Position numbers and translations under genes: made by a program | Shown: piece after piece, positions 7,140 to 15,687 of the stretch | Numbering within the stretch: position 1 is the stretch's first letter | Layout: each line of letters begins with the position of its first letter | The notes under the pieces: generated by a model | Told to the model about the DNA's origin: nothing | What the model saw: the letters and a program-made list of their open reading frames with translations, nothing else | Database searches by the model: none | From: Streptomyces griseoaurantiacus | GTDB taxonomy: Bacteria > Actinomycetota > Actinomycetes > Streptomycetales > Streptomycetaceae | Direction of reading: 5' to 3' | NCBI GenBank assembly: GCA_014656015.1 | Contig: BNBP01000069.1 | Location: forward strand, 1 to 38,200 | DNA: 38,200 nt

Positions 7140-7802
7140 GTGACCATGCCAGTCAACCGAAAAGCGGTCCCCCGGGCCGAACGCGAGGCACTCATCCTGG
7201 ACCGCGCCGCCGAGATGTTCCGCGACGCCGGCTTCCACGAGACCGCGGTCTCGGAACTCGCCCGGGCCTGCGGCCTCACCGCCAACGCCGTCACCTACTA
7301 CTTCCCCAGCAAGGACATGATCCTGGCCGCCGTACTCGAGCGGTGGACCTCCGCCGTGCTCGAAGAGGTCGGCCTGGCCGAGGCCGCCGGGGCCACGCGG
7401 GCAGACGGAAGCCCCACCACCGTCGCCGAGCGCTTCGACATGCTCGAGGCGGCCGTCGGCTCCCTCGACCCCGCCACCGGCCGGCCCGGCAGCCTCGCCG
7501 TACTGATCGAACGGCTCCGCCCCTACCGGCGCGTCTACGCGGTGGTGCACGAGCGGATGCACGCGGCCTCCTGCGTCGCCCGGTGGCACCGCCTCTCGCA
7601 CCTGCTGTTCGGCACGCTCATCACGGCCGACGTGGAGCGGCGCTTCGGCGCCGCGCCGGCCGCCGGCCCGCTGGCCGTGGCCGTCGCCCTGGTCGAGAAC
7701 GGACTGCTGCACGAGCAGGAGGGCACCATGAGCGCGGCCGAGCTGATCGAGAACGTCCTCGACCAGGTCCACCTGCTCCACGACTGCCGGGCGGCCGGGT
7801 GA
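7140..7802 (+). CDS. TetR/AcrR-family transcriptional regulator
   Basis: The protein has 220 residues from the GTG at 7140; an ATG at 7146 is equally possible, since AGGA at 7132-7135 sits 4 or 10 nt away. The N-terminal helix-turn-helix is classic for TetR: ALILDRAAEMFRDAGFHETA, VSELARACGLTANAVTYYFP, SKDMILAAVLERW. The C-terminal ligand/dimer domain (about residues 75-215) is helical and not diagnostic. It lies downstream of the VOC gene on the same strand. It probably represses the VOC gene through the palindrome at 6292-6314, with a small molecule related to the VOC substrate as inducer. The family is certain; the target is inferred. Confidence 0.9.
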   Translation: MTMPVNRKAVPRAEREALILDRAAEMFRDAGFHETAVSELARACGLTANAVTYYFPSKDMILAAVLERWTSAVLEEVGLAEAAGATRADGSPTTVAERFDMLEAAVGSLDPATGRPGSLAVLIERLRPYRRVYAVVHERMHAASCVARWHRLSHLLFGTLITADVERRFGAAPAAGPLAVAVALVENGLLHEQEGTMSAAELIENVLDQVHLLHDCRAAG

Positions 7803-7854
7803 ACCGGAACGAGCCGGAGCACAGCCCCCTCCCCGCCCGCCCGCACCCCCTCGG

Positions 7855-9501
7855 CTACCCACCGCCCCCCGTCACGGGCGGGGCGCCGGCGCGGGCGCGG
7901 GGGAGGGCCGTGCCCGCCAGGATGCGCGGCTCGACCCGGTCGTACAGCCGCCGCTGACGGTCCTTCCGGGACCGCCCCGACAGCATCGTCCCCACCCAGC
8001 CGCACAGGAACCCCGCCGGGATCGACGCCACCCCCGTCGTGGTGAAGGGGAACCAGTGGAAGTCCAGCCCCGGGAACGCCGCCGTGGGCGACCCGGAGAC
8101 CAGGCTCGTCCCCGGCATCAGCACCAGCACCGCCAGCGTGCCCCCGATCAGCGTGCACAGCAGCCCCGCCCGGGTGCACCGCCGCCAGAACAGGGCGTAC
8201 ACCAGCGCCGGCGCGAGCGCGGAGGCGCCCACGCAGAAGGACGCCGTCGCCAGCGGCTGCAGACTGCGGTCCTGCACCAGGGTGGCGAGCAGGATCGCCG
8301 GCACACCCACGACCAGCGCGCACACCCGCGCGAGCATCGTCTCCCGCTGCGGGCCCGGCGGCTTCGACCGGGTGGCGAACACGTCGTGGGCGAGGGAATT
8401 GGCGCAGGCGAGGATCATCCCGGCCACCGAGGCGAGCAGCGTCAGGAAGAGCGCCGTGGTGACGCTCGTGAACAGCAGCGTCTCCGGACGCGAGAGATGC
8501 GCCCCGAACGCGGCCCGGGAACCCAGCAGATACGCCGTGTTGCCGCGCGGATCGGCCGCGGCGAGCCCCTCCCTGCCGACCAGCGCGGTGGCCCCGACGG
8601 CCACCACGGTGATCACCACGGCGAACACCGCGACCGCGGTCACGGCCCAGGACATCGAGCGCCGCACCTGCCGGGCACTGCCCGCGGTGTACATCCGCAT
8701 CGTCACGTGCGGCAGGCAGGCCGCGCCCAGCACGATGGTGAGCTGGGTACTGATCATGTCCAGCCGGGGGTGCTCGCCCGCGGCGAACTGCAGCCCGGGC
8801 CGCAGATACGCCTGCCCCGCGCCGCTGTGCTCGGCGGCGGCGGTGAACAGGGCCCCCGGGTCCCAGTCGAAGGCGCGCAGCACGAGGACGGCGACGACGG
8901 CACCCGAGCCGAGCAGCATCACCATCTTCAACAGCTGGATGAGGGCCGTGCCCTTCATACCGCCGATGGCCGCGTAGGCGATCATCAGCGCGCCCACCCC
9001 GACCACGCACCCGGTCTTCATGGTGCTCCCGGTGAACCCCAGGATGTACGCGAGCAGTTGGCCGGTGCTGGCGAGCTGCACGAGCATCATCGGCAGCAGC
9101 GCGATCAGGGTCACCGCGCAGGTGGTGATCCGCACCGACCGGCCCGGCATCCGCCGGGACAGCGCGTCGCCCAAGGTGAACCGGCCGGTGTTGCGCAGCG
9201 GTTCGGCCAGCAGGAACATCAGCAGCATCAGCGACAGCGTCATGCTCAGGGCGAGGACGACACCGTCGTAGCCGCACAGCGCGATCACCCCGCCGATGGT
9301 GAGCACGGTGGCGGCGGAGATGTAGTCCCCGGCGATCGCGAGCCCGTTGCGCAGCGGCGACATCGTGCGGTAGCCGGTGTAGAACTCGGCGAGATCGTCC
9401 CGGTCGGGGCCGGTCATCACGCACAGCAGCAGGGTGACGGTGACGACGGCGCAGAAGGCGACCAGGGACCAGGACTGGGCGGAACCGTCGAACTCGGTCA
9501 T
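7855..9501 (-). CDS. Sodium:solute symporter, ActP-like cation/acetate symporter
   Basis: The protein has 548 residues from the ATG at 9501, with about 13 hydrophobic segments. Key SSS motifs are the N-terminal FYTGYRTMSPLRNGLAIAGD segment with DYISAATVLTIGG, then EPLRNTGRFTLGDALSRR, GGMKGTALIQLLKMVMLL, CLPHVTMRMYT, and the Na+-site helix SVAGMILACANSLAHDVFA. This is the ActP/YjcG arrangement, which imports acetate or another short monocarboxylate with Na+. The C-terminal tail is basic and Pro/Gly-rich, and cytoplasmic. Its start overlaps the stop of the DUF485-like gene by 4 nt (ATGA), the usual actP pairing. The acyl-CoA or acetate substrate is inferred from the family only. Confidence 0.9.
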   Translation of the reverse strand: MTEFDGSAQSWSLVAFCAVVTVTLLLCVMTGPDRDDLAEFYTGYRTMSPLRNGLAIAGDYISAATVLTIGGVIALCGYDGVVLALSMTLSLMLLMFLLAEPLRNTGRFTLGDALSRRMPGRSVRITTCAVTLIALLPMMLVQLASTGQLLAYILGFTGSTMKTGCVVGVGALMIAYAAIGGMKGTALIQLLKMVMLLGSGAVVAVLVLRAFDWDPGALFTAAAEHSGAGQAYLRPGLQFAAGEHPRLDMISTQLTIVLGAACLPHVTMRMYTAGSARQVRRSMSWAVTAVAVFAVVITVVAVGATALVGREGLAAADPRGNTAYLLGSRAAFGAHLSRPETLLFTSVTTALFLTLLASVAGMILACANSLAHDVFATRSKPPGPQRETMLARVCALVVGVPAILLATLVQDRSLQPLATASFCVGASALAPALVYALFWRRCTRAGLLCTLIGGTLAVLVLMPGTSLVSGSPTAAFPGLDFHWFPFTTTGVASIPAGFLCGWVGTMLSGRSRKDRQRRLYDRVEPRILAGTALPRARAGAPPVTGGGG

Positions 9502-10040
9502 CGTCCCGGCCCCACGAGCCCCTCGCCCTCGGCGGCCCGGGCCAGGGGATCGGGTGGGGTGTGGCGGCGTACGCGGGCGGCGAGCGGGTCGACGTAGCGG
9601 CGGGCGGTGTACTCGTACAGCAGGACGGCCAGCCAGGTGACCGGCAGCTGGACCAGCCCGAGCAGCAGCCCCGTGGACAGGCCGCCGGTGACGGGACGGG
9701 TCATCACCGACGGCTCGTACGCGGAGAGGAGCAGGAAGGCCACGAAGTAGCCGAGGGCGGCGAGGGTGGCGACCCGGCGCTGCCTGCGGTAGGCGCGGCG
9801 CAGCATCCGGAGGTCCCCGTGGTGCCCGCGCGCCCGGTGCGGTAACGCCCGGCGCAAGGGGCGGGTCGGTAAGTCCCCCTCGTACTCGGCCGGATCACCG
9901 TCCCGTGCGTGCGCCACCGGTTCCTCCACGGGTTCCTCGTCCGGCGGCCACGGGTGCGGCAGGGCGGAGACCGACCAGCTCGGTATGTGCGGCGGTGGCA
10001 CCGGGGAGGAGGGGTGCGGTGAGTGCGGGTCGTGGGACAT
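9498..10040 (-). CDS. DUF485-type small membrane protein, symporter partner
   Basis: The protein has 180 residues from the ATG at 10040, with AAGGAGAAC about 6 nt upstream. Residues 1-75 are a Pro/His-rich, acidic, probably disordered cytoplasmic region. Two membrane helices follow (RVATLAALGYFVAFLLLSAY and LLLGLVQLPVTWLAVLLYEY), then ARRYVDPLAARVRRH. The two-helix core with the YE.TARRYVDPLAA ending is that of DUF485 proteins (YjcH), encoded directly upstream of ActP-type symporters. It probably assists or regulates the transporter. It is translationally coupled to the symporter gene. The N-terminal extension is longer than in E. coli YjcH. Confidence 0.85.
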   Translation of the reverse strand: MSHDPHSPHPSSPVPPPHIPSWSVSALPHPWPPDEEPVEEPVAHARDGDPAEYEGDLPTRPLRRALPHRARGHHGDLRMLRRAYRRQRRVATLAALGYFVAFLLLSAYEPSVMTRPVTGGLSTGLLLGLVQLPVTWLAVLLYEYTARRYVDPLAARVRRHTPPDPLARAAEGEGLVGPGR

Positions 10041-10175
10041 CCCGGTTCTCCTTGCGGCTCGGAGGTCCGGCGGGAGCGGACCGTGGGGGAGGGAAGCGGG
10101 GGAACGGGTCTTCGCACGCTATCCGCCGCGATCCGGGGAGTGGGCCGTTTCCCGGCAACTCGGGGCGGCCCGTCA

Positions 10176-11099
10176 TCACCCCGCTGACCTCGCATGTTGT
10201 CCCTGTGAGTGCAGTGACGGCAGAGCCGTGGGGGACGCCGGGACGTCCTCTTCGGCACGTGGGCGCACACCTCCCACGGCCCGGCGGCGGACACCGCCGG
10301 AGGGGGCTGCGCGCAGACCGTGGTCGGCGAGCGGTCCCACCGTCAGGCCCGCCCGCCGGCAGTCGGTGACCAGAGCCGGCAGCGCTTCCAGGGTCGCCTT
10401 CCAGCAGTCCGGGGCGGCGGCCCGGTCCGTGTCGTGCAGCAGCACCGTGCCGCCGCCGCGCAGATCGGCCTCCACCGTCGCGCGCACCGAGTCCGCGGTG
10501 GCGTCCGCCGTCCAGTCCCTGCCCCAGGCCGACCACAGCACCGGGCGCAGCCCCGCCCGCCGGGCCGCCGCCCAGCGGCCGGAGGTGAGGATCCCGTACG
10601 GCGGCCGGTACCAGCGCGGCCGGCGGCCGGTCACCTCGGCCACCGCCTCGGCCGCCCGCGCCACCTCGCGCGCGTCCCGCGCGGGTGCGGGCAGCCAGGG
10701 CCGGTCGTGCGTCCAGCCGTGGACGGCCAGTTCGTGTCCCCGGCGGGCCGTCTCGCGGGCCACCTCGGGGTGGCGCAGGACGCTCTCGCCCAGGACGAAG
10801 AACGTGGCGCGCACCATCAGCTCGTCGAGCGCTTCCAGGAAGAGCGGGGTGGAGAGCGGGTCGGGGCCGTCGTCGAAGGTGAGGGCGACATGGCCGGGCC
10901 GGCCGATGCCCGCGAGCCGGGGGAAGCAGCGGCGCCGCAGCCCCGGCAGCCAGGTGGCGGCCGGGACGATGTGCGCGCCGGCCGCGGCGGTGACCGCGAG
11001 GGGCACGGCGGCCAGGGCCGCCGCACGCCGGACGGACGGCGGCGGGACCGGCGCGCGCGGGCCGGACACGGGAACGGGCTCGTGGCTCGTGCGGCTCAT
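10176..11099 (-). CDS. Polysaccharide deacetylase family protein (NodB domain)
   Basis: The protein has 307 residues from the ATG at 11099. Residues 25-45 are a hydrophobic signal or anchor helix. The NodB domain covers about residues 68-260: VALTFDDGPDP (Asp76 base, Asp77 metal), HGWTH (metal His127 and His131), RWYRPPYG (motif 3), LWSAWGRDW (motif 4) and VLLHDTD (His222, general acid). All catalytic residues are present, so it should be an active metal-dependent N-deacetylase acting outside the cell on peptidoglycan, chitin-type oligosaccharide or another acetylated glycan. A 45-residue Arg/Pro-rich tail follows the domain. It is the last gene of the leftward group 10176-13265; the 209 bases upstream to the DMT gene hold no gene. 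Confidence 0.88.
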   Translation of the reverse strand: MSRTSHEPVPVSGPRAPVPPPSVRRAAALAAVPLAVTAAAGAHIVPAATWLPGLRRRCFPRLAGIGRPGHVALTFDDGPDPLSTPLFLEALDELMVRATFFVLGESVLRHPEVARETARRGHELAVHGWTHDRPWLPAPARDAREVARAAEAVAEVTGRRPRWYRPPYGILTSGRWAAARRAGLRPVLWSAWGRDWTADATADSVRATVEADLRGGGTVLLHDTDRAAAPDCWKATLEALPALVTDCRRAGLTVGPLADHGLRAAPSGGVRRRAVGGVRPRAEEDVPASPTALPSLHSQGQHARSAG

Positions 11100-11308
11100 G
11101 CCTCTCGGTACCTCTCTGTCGTGTGGCTGTTCTGTCGTGCGGCTGTCGTCCTCGGTGTGTCTCCGCCGTGGTGCGCTGCTGAGGTCGTGCCCTGCCGTGG
11201 GGCCTCGTCATGCCCTGCCGACTGGTGCCGTGCCGGTGGTGCCCCGCCGTGATGTTTCCCCGTCGTCCGGGAGTTCGTGCACGGCCCGGCGGGCGTGGCC
11301 GGTTTCGG

Positions 11309-12250
11309 TCAGGGCTCGCGGCGCGAACGCGCGCGGGCGGCGGACCGCGAGGCGGTGGCACCCCCGGTGCCGGTCCCGCCGGAGCCCTTGTCCCACGTCT
11401 CGTGCTGCGAGGCCGCGTGGGCCAGCCCCACGGTGCCCGCGCCGATCAGCGCGATGCCGAGGATCTCGGGCACGAGCCGCAGCCCCAGGCCGATGTGCTC
11501 GTCGAACAGCACCCACCCCAGGGCCACGCTGGTCAGCGCGTCGCCGAGGGTCAGGGCGGGCTGCGAGGCGGTCAGGCTGCCGGCGCGGAAGGCACCCTGG
11601 AGGAGGACGAACGCGGTCAGTCCGGCCACCGCCAGCGCGTACAGCGGCCAGCTCGCGAAGATCCCCGCCCCCACGTCGCCGATCCGCCCGGTGACCTCCT
11701 TCATCAGCGCGGCCGTCGTCGCGAACGAGATCGCCGAGGCCAGCGCGAGCAGCGCCGCCCGGCAGGAACCCCTGGTCGGCCGGGAGGCCAGGACGAGCAG
11801 GACGACCGCGAGGAGCGTGGCCGCCCCCACCAGCAGCCAGCGCCCCGGCGTCGCGGCGGAGCGTCCCTCGGTCGGCGCCGCCGCGCCGAGGAACAAGCCC
11901 AGGCCGAGCGCGAGGGCGACGAAGGCCAGCCAGGTGCGCCGGTCCGGCGCGTGGTGGAAGACGAGGCTGCCGACGGCCAGGGTGAACAGCAGCTCGGCGG
12001 CGAGCAGGGGCTGGACGAGCGAGAGGCTGCCGACGGTGAGCGCGGCGGCCTGCAGCACGGTCGACACCGCCAGCAGCGCCGAACCGGCCAGCCAGAACGG
12101 GCGGCGCAGCACATGGGCCATCCAGTGCGCGGCGTGCCGCATCCCGGCGCCGGAATCCGCCTCGTCGGCCGCCGCACGCCGCTGCAGCACCGAGGCCGCG
12201 GCGTTGGCGAGGGCCGCGAGCAGGGCCAGAACGACGGTGGGCGCGTTCAC
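11309..12250 (-). CDS. DMT-superfamily (EamA-like) transporter
   Basis: The protein has 313 residues from the ATG at 12250, with about 9-10 transmembrane segments starting at residue 3 (VVLALLAALANAAASVLQRRAA). Other landmarks are SLSLVQPLLAAELLFTLAVG at the end of helix 3 and 4, and the second EamA half with SQPALTLGDALTSVALGWVL and LGIALIGAGTVGLAHA. The SVLQRRAA and QPLLAAELLF motifs place it with the actinobacterial DMT proteins related to EamA/NIPA. Its substrate is unknown; family members move amino acids, nucleobases or Mg2+. The C-terminal 40 residues are a hydrophilic Gly/Thr/Arg tail. It is probably cotranscribed with the SDR gene upstream. Confidence 0.85.
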   Translation of the reverse strand: MNAPTVVLALLAALANAAASVLQRRAAADEADSGAGMRHAAHWMAHVLRRPFWLAGSALLAVSTVLQAAALTVGSLSLVQPLLAAELLFTLAVGSLVFHHAPDRRTWLAFVALALGLGLFLGAAAPTEGRSAATPGRWLLVGAATLLAVVLLVLASRPTRGSCRAALLALASAISFATTAALMKEVTGRIGDVGAGIFASWPLYALAVAGLTAFVLLQGAFRAGSLTASQPALTLGDALTSVALGWVLFDEHIGLGLRLVPEILGIALIGAGTVGLAHAASQHETWDKGSGGTGTGGATASRSAARARSRREP

Positions 12251-12257
12251 GCCGTGA

Positions 12258-12385
12258 CTCCTCGGCGGCTTCGGTTACTTCGAGGGCTTCGGTGACATCG
12301 GGGGCGGGGGGTCGGGTGACTTCGGCGGCTCTGAGGGCTCGGACGGCTCTGCGGGCTCGGACGGCTTCGGTGGCTTGGACGGCTT
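12258..12385. repeat. Degenerate short tandem repeats (GGCTTCGG / GGCTCGGACGGCT type)
   Basis: The intergenic segment between the SDR stop and the DMT start is built of imperfect 9-12 bp units such as GGCTTCGGTGGCTTGGAC and GGCTCGGACGGCTCTGCG. Read on the reverse strand in one frame it would encode a (K/E)PS(K/E)P-type repeat. No start, ribosome site or protein context supports a gene, so I treat it as a minisatellite-like spacer. Confidence 0.6.
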
Positions 12386-12392
12386 CGGCGGT

Positions 12393-13265
12393 TCACCCGA
12401 AGCGGGCGGCGAGCCGTCGGTAGACGGCGGGGGCCGTGCCCCGGATCCGGACCGGCAGCCGCAGCCAGCCGGGGACGTAGACCTCGTCCCGCCCCCGCGC
12501 CACGGCGGTGCTGACCGCCTCGGCCACCTTCTCGGCCGGCACCGGCCGCGGGTGCGACCGTACGTAGGGCATGCCCCGACGTTCGAAGAACGGCGTGTCC
12601 ACCACGGCGGGTACGACATGGCTGACGCCGACGCCGGTGCCGTACAGCTCGTAGCGCAGCGCGTCCGCGAACGCGGCGAGCGCCGCCTTGGCGGCCGAGT
12701 AGACGGCCTCCTGGCGCACGGCCAGCATCCCGGCCACCGACCCGACCAGGACCACCCGGCCCGCGCCGGCCTCCACCATGCCCGGCAGCAGCCGCCGTAC
12801 CAGGTGCATCGCCGGCAGGACGTCCACCTCGAAGAGCGTGTCGATGGAGCCCGGGGGCATCGTCGCGAAGTCCCCCGCCCAGCCGATGCCCGCCCCGGCG
12901 ACCAGGAGGTCCACCCTGCCCCCCGCGGCGTCCAGCGCGAAGTCCGCGAGCAGGCCCTCGGCGCCGGGGCGGGAGAGGTCGGCGGGGAAGACCGCGGCCG
13001 AGGTCGCGTCGGCCACCTGCGCGAGCCGCTGGGGATCGCGTCCGTTGAGCACGAGGTGCCAGCCCTCCGCCGCCAGACGCCGCGCCACCGCGGCGCCGAT
13101 GCCGGAGGAGGCCCCCGTCACCAGGGCCGATCCCGGACAGGCCCGTTCCCCCTCGGCCGGCCGGCGCACCATGCGGGGCTCCGCGCCCGGCACACCCGTC
13201 GGCACCTCGGCGAGGGAGGCGGCGTCTCGGGCGTACGAGGGGGCGCGGGAGAAGGCGTGAGCCAT
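12393..13265 (-). CDS. SDR-family NAD(P)-dependent oxidoreductase
   Basis: The protein has 290 residues from the ATG at 13265 (AGAGG about 8 nt upstream); a start at 13397 would add 44 Arg-rich residues. Classical SDR motifs: TGASSGIG (residues 50-57) for cofactor binding, AGAGIG in place of NNAG, the catalytic Ser176 (VGSVAGM) and YSAAK (Tyr189, Lys193), then VVPAVVDTPFF after the active site. The basic residues in NGRDPQR suggest NADP(H). The first 40 residues before the Rossmann fold are longer than usual and low in structure. The substrate is unknown. It heads a leftward group with the DMT transporter and deacetylase genes. Confidence 0.88.
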   Translation of the reverse strand: MAHAFSRAPSYARDAASLAEVPTGVPGAEPRMVRRPAEGERACPGSALVTGASSGIGAAVARRLAAEGWHLVLNGRDPQRLAQVADATSAAVFPADLSRPGAEGLLADFALDAAGGRVDLLVAGAGIGWAGDFATMPPGSIDTLFEVDVLPAMHLVRRLLPGMVEAGAGRVVLVGSVAGMLAVRQEAVYSAAKAALAAFADALRYELYGTGVGVSHVVPAVVDTPFFERRGMPYVRSHPRPVPAEKVAEAVSTAVARGRDEVYVPGWLRLPVRIRGTAPAVYRRLAARFG

Positions 13266-13525
13266 GGTGCGACCTCTGCGGGACGGCGAGCACCGGGGAG
13301 CCGGCCGGCGGCCGGAACGGTGCGCGGACGGGCGGACGGAGCGGGCGGTGATGGAGTATCCGCCCGGCCGTGTTCTGAAACGTGTGCATGTCCGCACGTA
13401 TGGGGCTTTCGGGGGCGGTCATGGGTATGGGCGCCGGAGCGTGCCCGCGTGCACGGGGAGGGTGCGCGCGGGGCGTGGACGCGGGGCGCCGCCCGTCGGC
13501 CCGCCCTCGCCCCGGGGGGTCAGGG

Positions 13526-14047
13526 TCAGGAGGTGTGCCGGGCCGTCCGCCGTGCGGAGCCCGTGCGAGCCGTGGAACCGTCCTGTTCCTCGGGTTCCCC
13601 GGGTTCCCCGGGTTTCCCGGAGTCGCGCGAGCGTTCCGCGAGCATGAGGCCGAGGAGACCGAGCAGGGCCAGCACGCAGCCGGACGCCACCTGGTTCCAG
13701 CGGATGACCTCCGCGCCCCAGTCGCCGAAGAAGCCGGAGAGGATCAGGCCCACCCCGACCACCGTCACCAGCAGATCGGTCTCCCTGCCGCGCGGCCGGG
13801 AGAGCCGGACCAGACCGGTGAGGAAGACGATGATCCCGGCGCCCATCTCCACGAGGTGGGGATCGTTGCCGAGGTCCTCCGGGTACTGCAGGGCCGCCAT
13901 GCAGATGAACAGCCACATGCCGGCCAGCATCAGCAGCACGCTCAGCGGCACGTGGTGCAGTTCCTTCGCGCGCGGTCCCGCCACACGGCCGATCGGACCC
14001 GGACGAATCTCTGCATCAGCAGACTTTCTGGTCGAAATCGCACTCAT
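13526..14047 (-). CDS. Four-helix integral membrane protein, SPW-repeat-like
   Basis: The protein has 173 residues from the ATG at 14047. After a 33-residue basic N-terminus there are four hydrophobic segments: VPLSVLLMLAGMWLFICMAA, LVEMGAGIIVFLTGLVRL, LLVTVVGVGLILSGFFG and QVASGCVLALLGLLGLML. The second pair partly mirrors the first, as in SPW-repeat proteins, but I cannot confirm that domain. The C-terminus is a disordered Pro/Glu/Gly tail whose DNA is a run of GGGTTCCCC-like units (about 13590-13620). It is divergent from the MarR gene at 14192, so the 144-bp spacer may hold a shared control site. No enzymatic motif; function unknown. Confidence 0.75.
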   Translation of the reverse strand: MSAISTRKSADAEIRPGPIGRVAGPRAKELHHVPLSVLLMLAGMWLFICMAALQYPEDLGNDPHLVEMGAGIIVFLTGLVRLSRPRGRETDLLVTVVGVGLILSGFFGDWGAEVIRWNQVASGCVLALLGLLGLMLAERSRDSGKPGEPGEPEEQDGSTARTGSARRTARHTS

Positions 14048-14191
14048 TCGTACGGACTATCCCACCTGGAGCCCTTGAACCCTCCCTCCGGCGTTTCTCT
14101 CGCCGGCCCTCACCTCCCCGAGACCCTCGCTCACCTTGCGGTCGCTCGGCCCGGCCCGCCCCGGCGGCCGCCTCCGCGATAGAAAGAACCC

Positions 14192-14767
14192 ATGGCGGAG
14201 CGCGACACTGACACCGGCCCCGAGAAGTCCGGGACCCCCGTAGATTCCGGGACCCACGAGGACACGGACGACGTCGAGCGGGTGACCCGGGCGGTCCTCG
14301 CCGCCTCCCGGCTGCTGATGGCGGTCTCCGCCCGTTCGCTCGCCGCCGTCGAGGACGGGGTCACCCTGCCCCAGTTCCGCATGCTGATCGTGCTCTCCAC
14401 CCGGGGCGCCACCAAGCTGGTCGCGCTGGCCGAGCTGCTCCAGGTGGCGCCGTCCACGGCGATGCGGATGGTCGACCGGCTGATCACCGCGGGGCTCGCC
14501 GTGCGCGAGGTCAACCCGGAGAGCCGGCGCGAGACCCTGCTGACCCTCACGGAGGAGGGACGGCGCACCGTCGCGGGCGTCGTCGCCCGGCGCCGGGCGG
14601 CCATCGCGTCGATCGTCGAGCGGCTGGACCCCGCGCACCGGGCCGCGCTGGTCGAGGCGCTCGCGGCGTTCAACGAGGCGGGCGGTGAACCCGCCGTCCC
14701 CGTGCCGGAGGAGGGGCAGGCCGAGACCCTCGGCTGGGGCGAACCCGGCCTCGCCCGCGACCTCTGA
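14192..14767 (+). CDS. MarR-family transcriptional regulator (copy 1)
   Basis: The protein has 191 residues from the ATG at 14192. The winged helix-turn-helix is clear: LPQFRMLIVLSTRGATKLVA, LAELLQVAPSTAMRMVDRLI recognition helix, GLAVREVNPESRRETLLTLT wing, and EEGRRTVAGVVARRR dimer helix. About 25 residues of acidic, disordered sequence precede it and an acidic tail follows. No cysteine suggests redox sensing. It is closely paralogous to the reverse-strand MarR protein at 15678-16229, sharing long identical stretches in the HTH. The hemerythrin-like gene lies between the two. It is divergent from the membrane-protein gene, a typical MarR target arrangement. Confidence 0.9.
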   Translation: MAERDTDTGPEKSGTPVDSGTHEDTDDVERVTRAVLAASRLLMAVSARSLAAVEDGVTLPQFRMLIVLSTRGATKLVALAELLQVAPSTAMRMVDRLITAGLAVREVNPESRRETLLTLTEEGRRTVAGVVARRRAAIASIVERLDPAHRAALVEALAAFNEAGGEPAVPVPEEGQAETLGWGEPGLARDL

Positions 14768-14960
14768 CCCGCCCCCACGGGGTCCGCCCCGCCCCCCACC
14801 GCTCACCCTGGCGGACGCACTTCCCCCGCACCGCGTTTCGCACCCGGCGCGCCGGGAACTACGGGGCCCTACGCGGGAGGGAGCCGGCGATGCCCACACG
14901 AGACGACGCACCGTTCTCCGGTGGACGGCGAACACGCCTCCGCCCGGCCGGAGGGCCGCG

Positions 14961-15548
14961 ATGAACCGACTCGTGAACCTGCTGCGGGAGGACCACGACG
15001 CCCTCTGGCGTCTCCTCGACGACGTCACCGATGACACCGACACCACCGATGCCACCGGCGGTCCCGCCCAGGACCCCGCGCCGCGGCGGCCGGCCCGGCG
15101 GCTCGTCGCGCTGCTGTCCGCGCACGAACTGGCTGAGGAGCGGGTGGTCTGGCCGGCGGTGCGCCGGCTGTGCGAGGACGGCGACGCGCTCGCCCGCACG
15201 GCACTGGCCCAGGAGGACGAGGCGAAGCGGGCGCTGCGGGCACTGGCGCGGCTGCCGTCCGGTGGCCCCGGGTTCACCGCGTGCCTCCGCACGCTCGCCG
15301 GGCTGACCCGCGCCCATCTGACCTACGAACAGGAGCAGGTGTGGCCCCGGCTCGAGAGCCGGCTCACCGAGCGGGACGACGCCACCCTGGCCCGCCGGTG
15401 GCGCGCCGCCCGCCGTCGCGCTCCCACCCGCCCGCACCCGTGGCTGCCCGCGCGCCCCGCGGTCCTCGGCACGGTGGGCCCGGCCATGGCGGCCCTCGAC
15501 CGCGCCCGCGACGCGCTCCGGGCACGCACGGCGGCCGGACGGACCTGA
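14961..15548 (+). CDS. Hemerythrin-like (HHE) domain protein
   Basis: The protein has 195 residues from the ATG at 14961, with GGAGGG about 5 nt upstream. The four-helix HHE pattern is visible: LLREDHDALWRLLD (His12), LLSAHELAEERVVWP (His55, Glu59), a middle helix from residue 80, and LTRAHLTYEQEQVWPRL (His119, Glu123). These give the His/Glu ligands for a non-heme di-iron site, which in this family binds oxygen, senses NO or peroxide, or stores iron. The C-terminal 60 residues are Arg/Ala/Pro-rich with a short helix. It sits between two paralogous MarR genes, so control by one or both is likely. The role in oxidative or nitrosative stress is inferred. Confidence 0.85.
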   Translation: MNRLVNLLREDHDALWRLLDDVTDDTDTTDATGGPAQDPAPRRPARRLVALLSAHELAEERVVWPAVRRLCEDGDALARTALAQEDEAKRALRALARLPSGGPGFTACLRTLAGLTRAHLTYEQEQVWPRLESRLTERDDATLARRWRAARRRAPTRPHPWLPARPAVLGTVGPAMAALDRARDALRARTAAGRT

Positions 15549-15637
15549 TCCGCCCCACCGCGGCGGGGAGCCGTCACCGCCACGCCGGAAAACCGACCTC
15601 ACCACGCCGGGCGGCCGTACGAGGACGGGCTCCAGAC

Positions 15638-15687
15638 CTCTACGTCGGCTCCGGCCCCGTACGTCGACTCCGGCCCTCTACGTCGTG
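15638..15687. repeat. 19-bp tandem repeat, about 2.6 copies
   Basis: Units starting at 15638, 15657 and 15676 share the core TACGTCG(G/A)CTCCGGCC. The third unit overlaps the TAG stop of the reverse-strand MarR gene (15678-15680). It lies in the convergent spacer after the hemerythrin gene. No obvious hairpin; role unknown. Confidence 0.6.
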
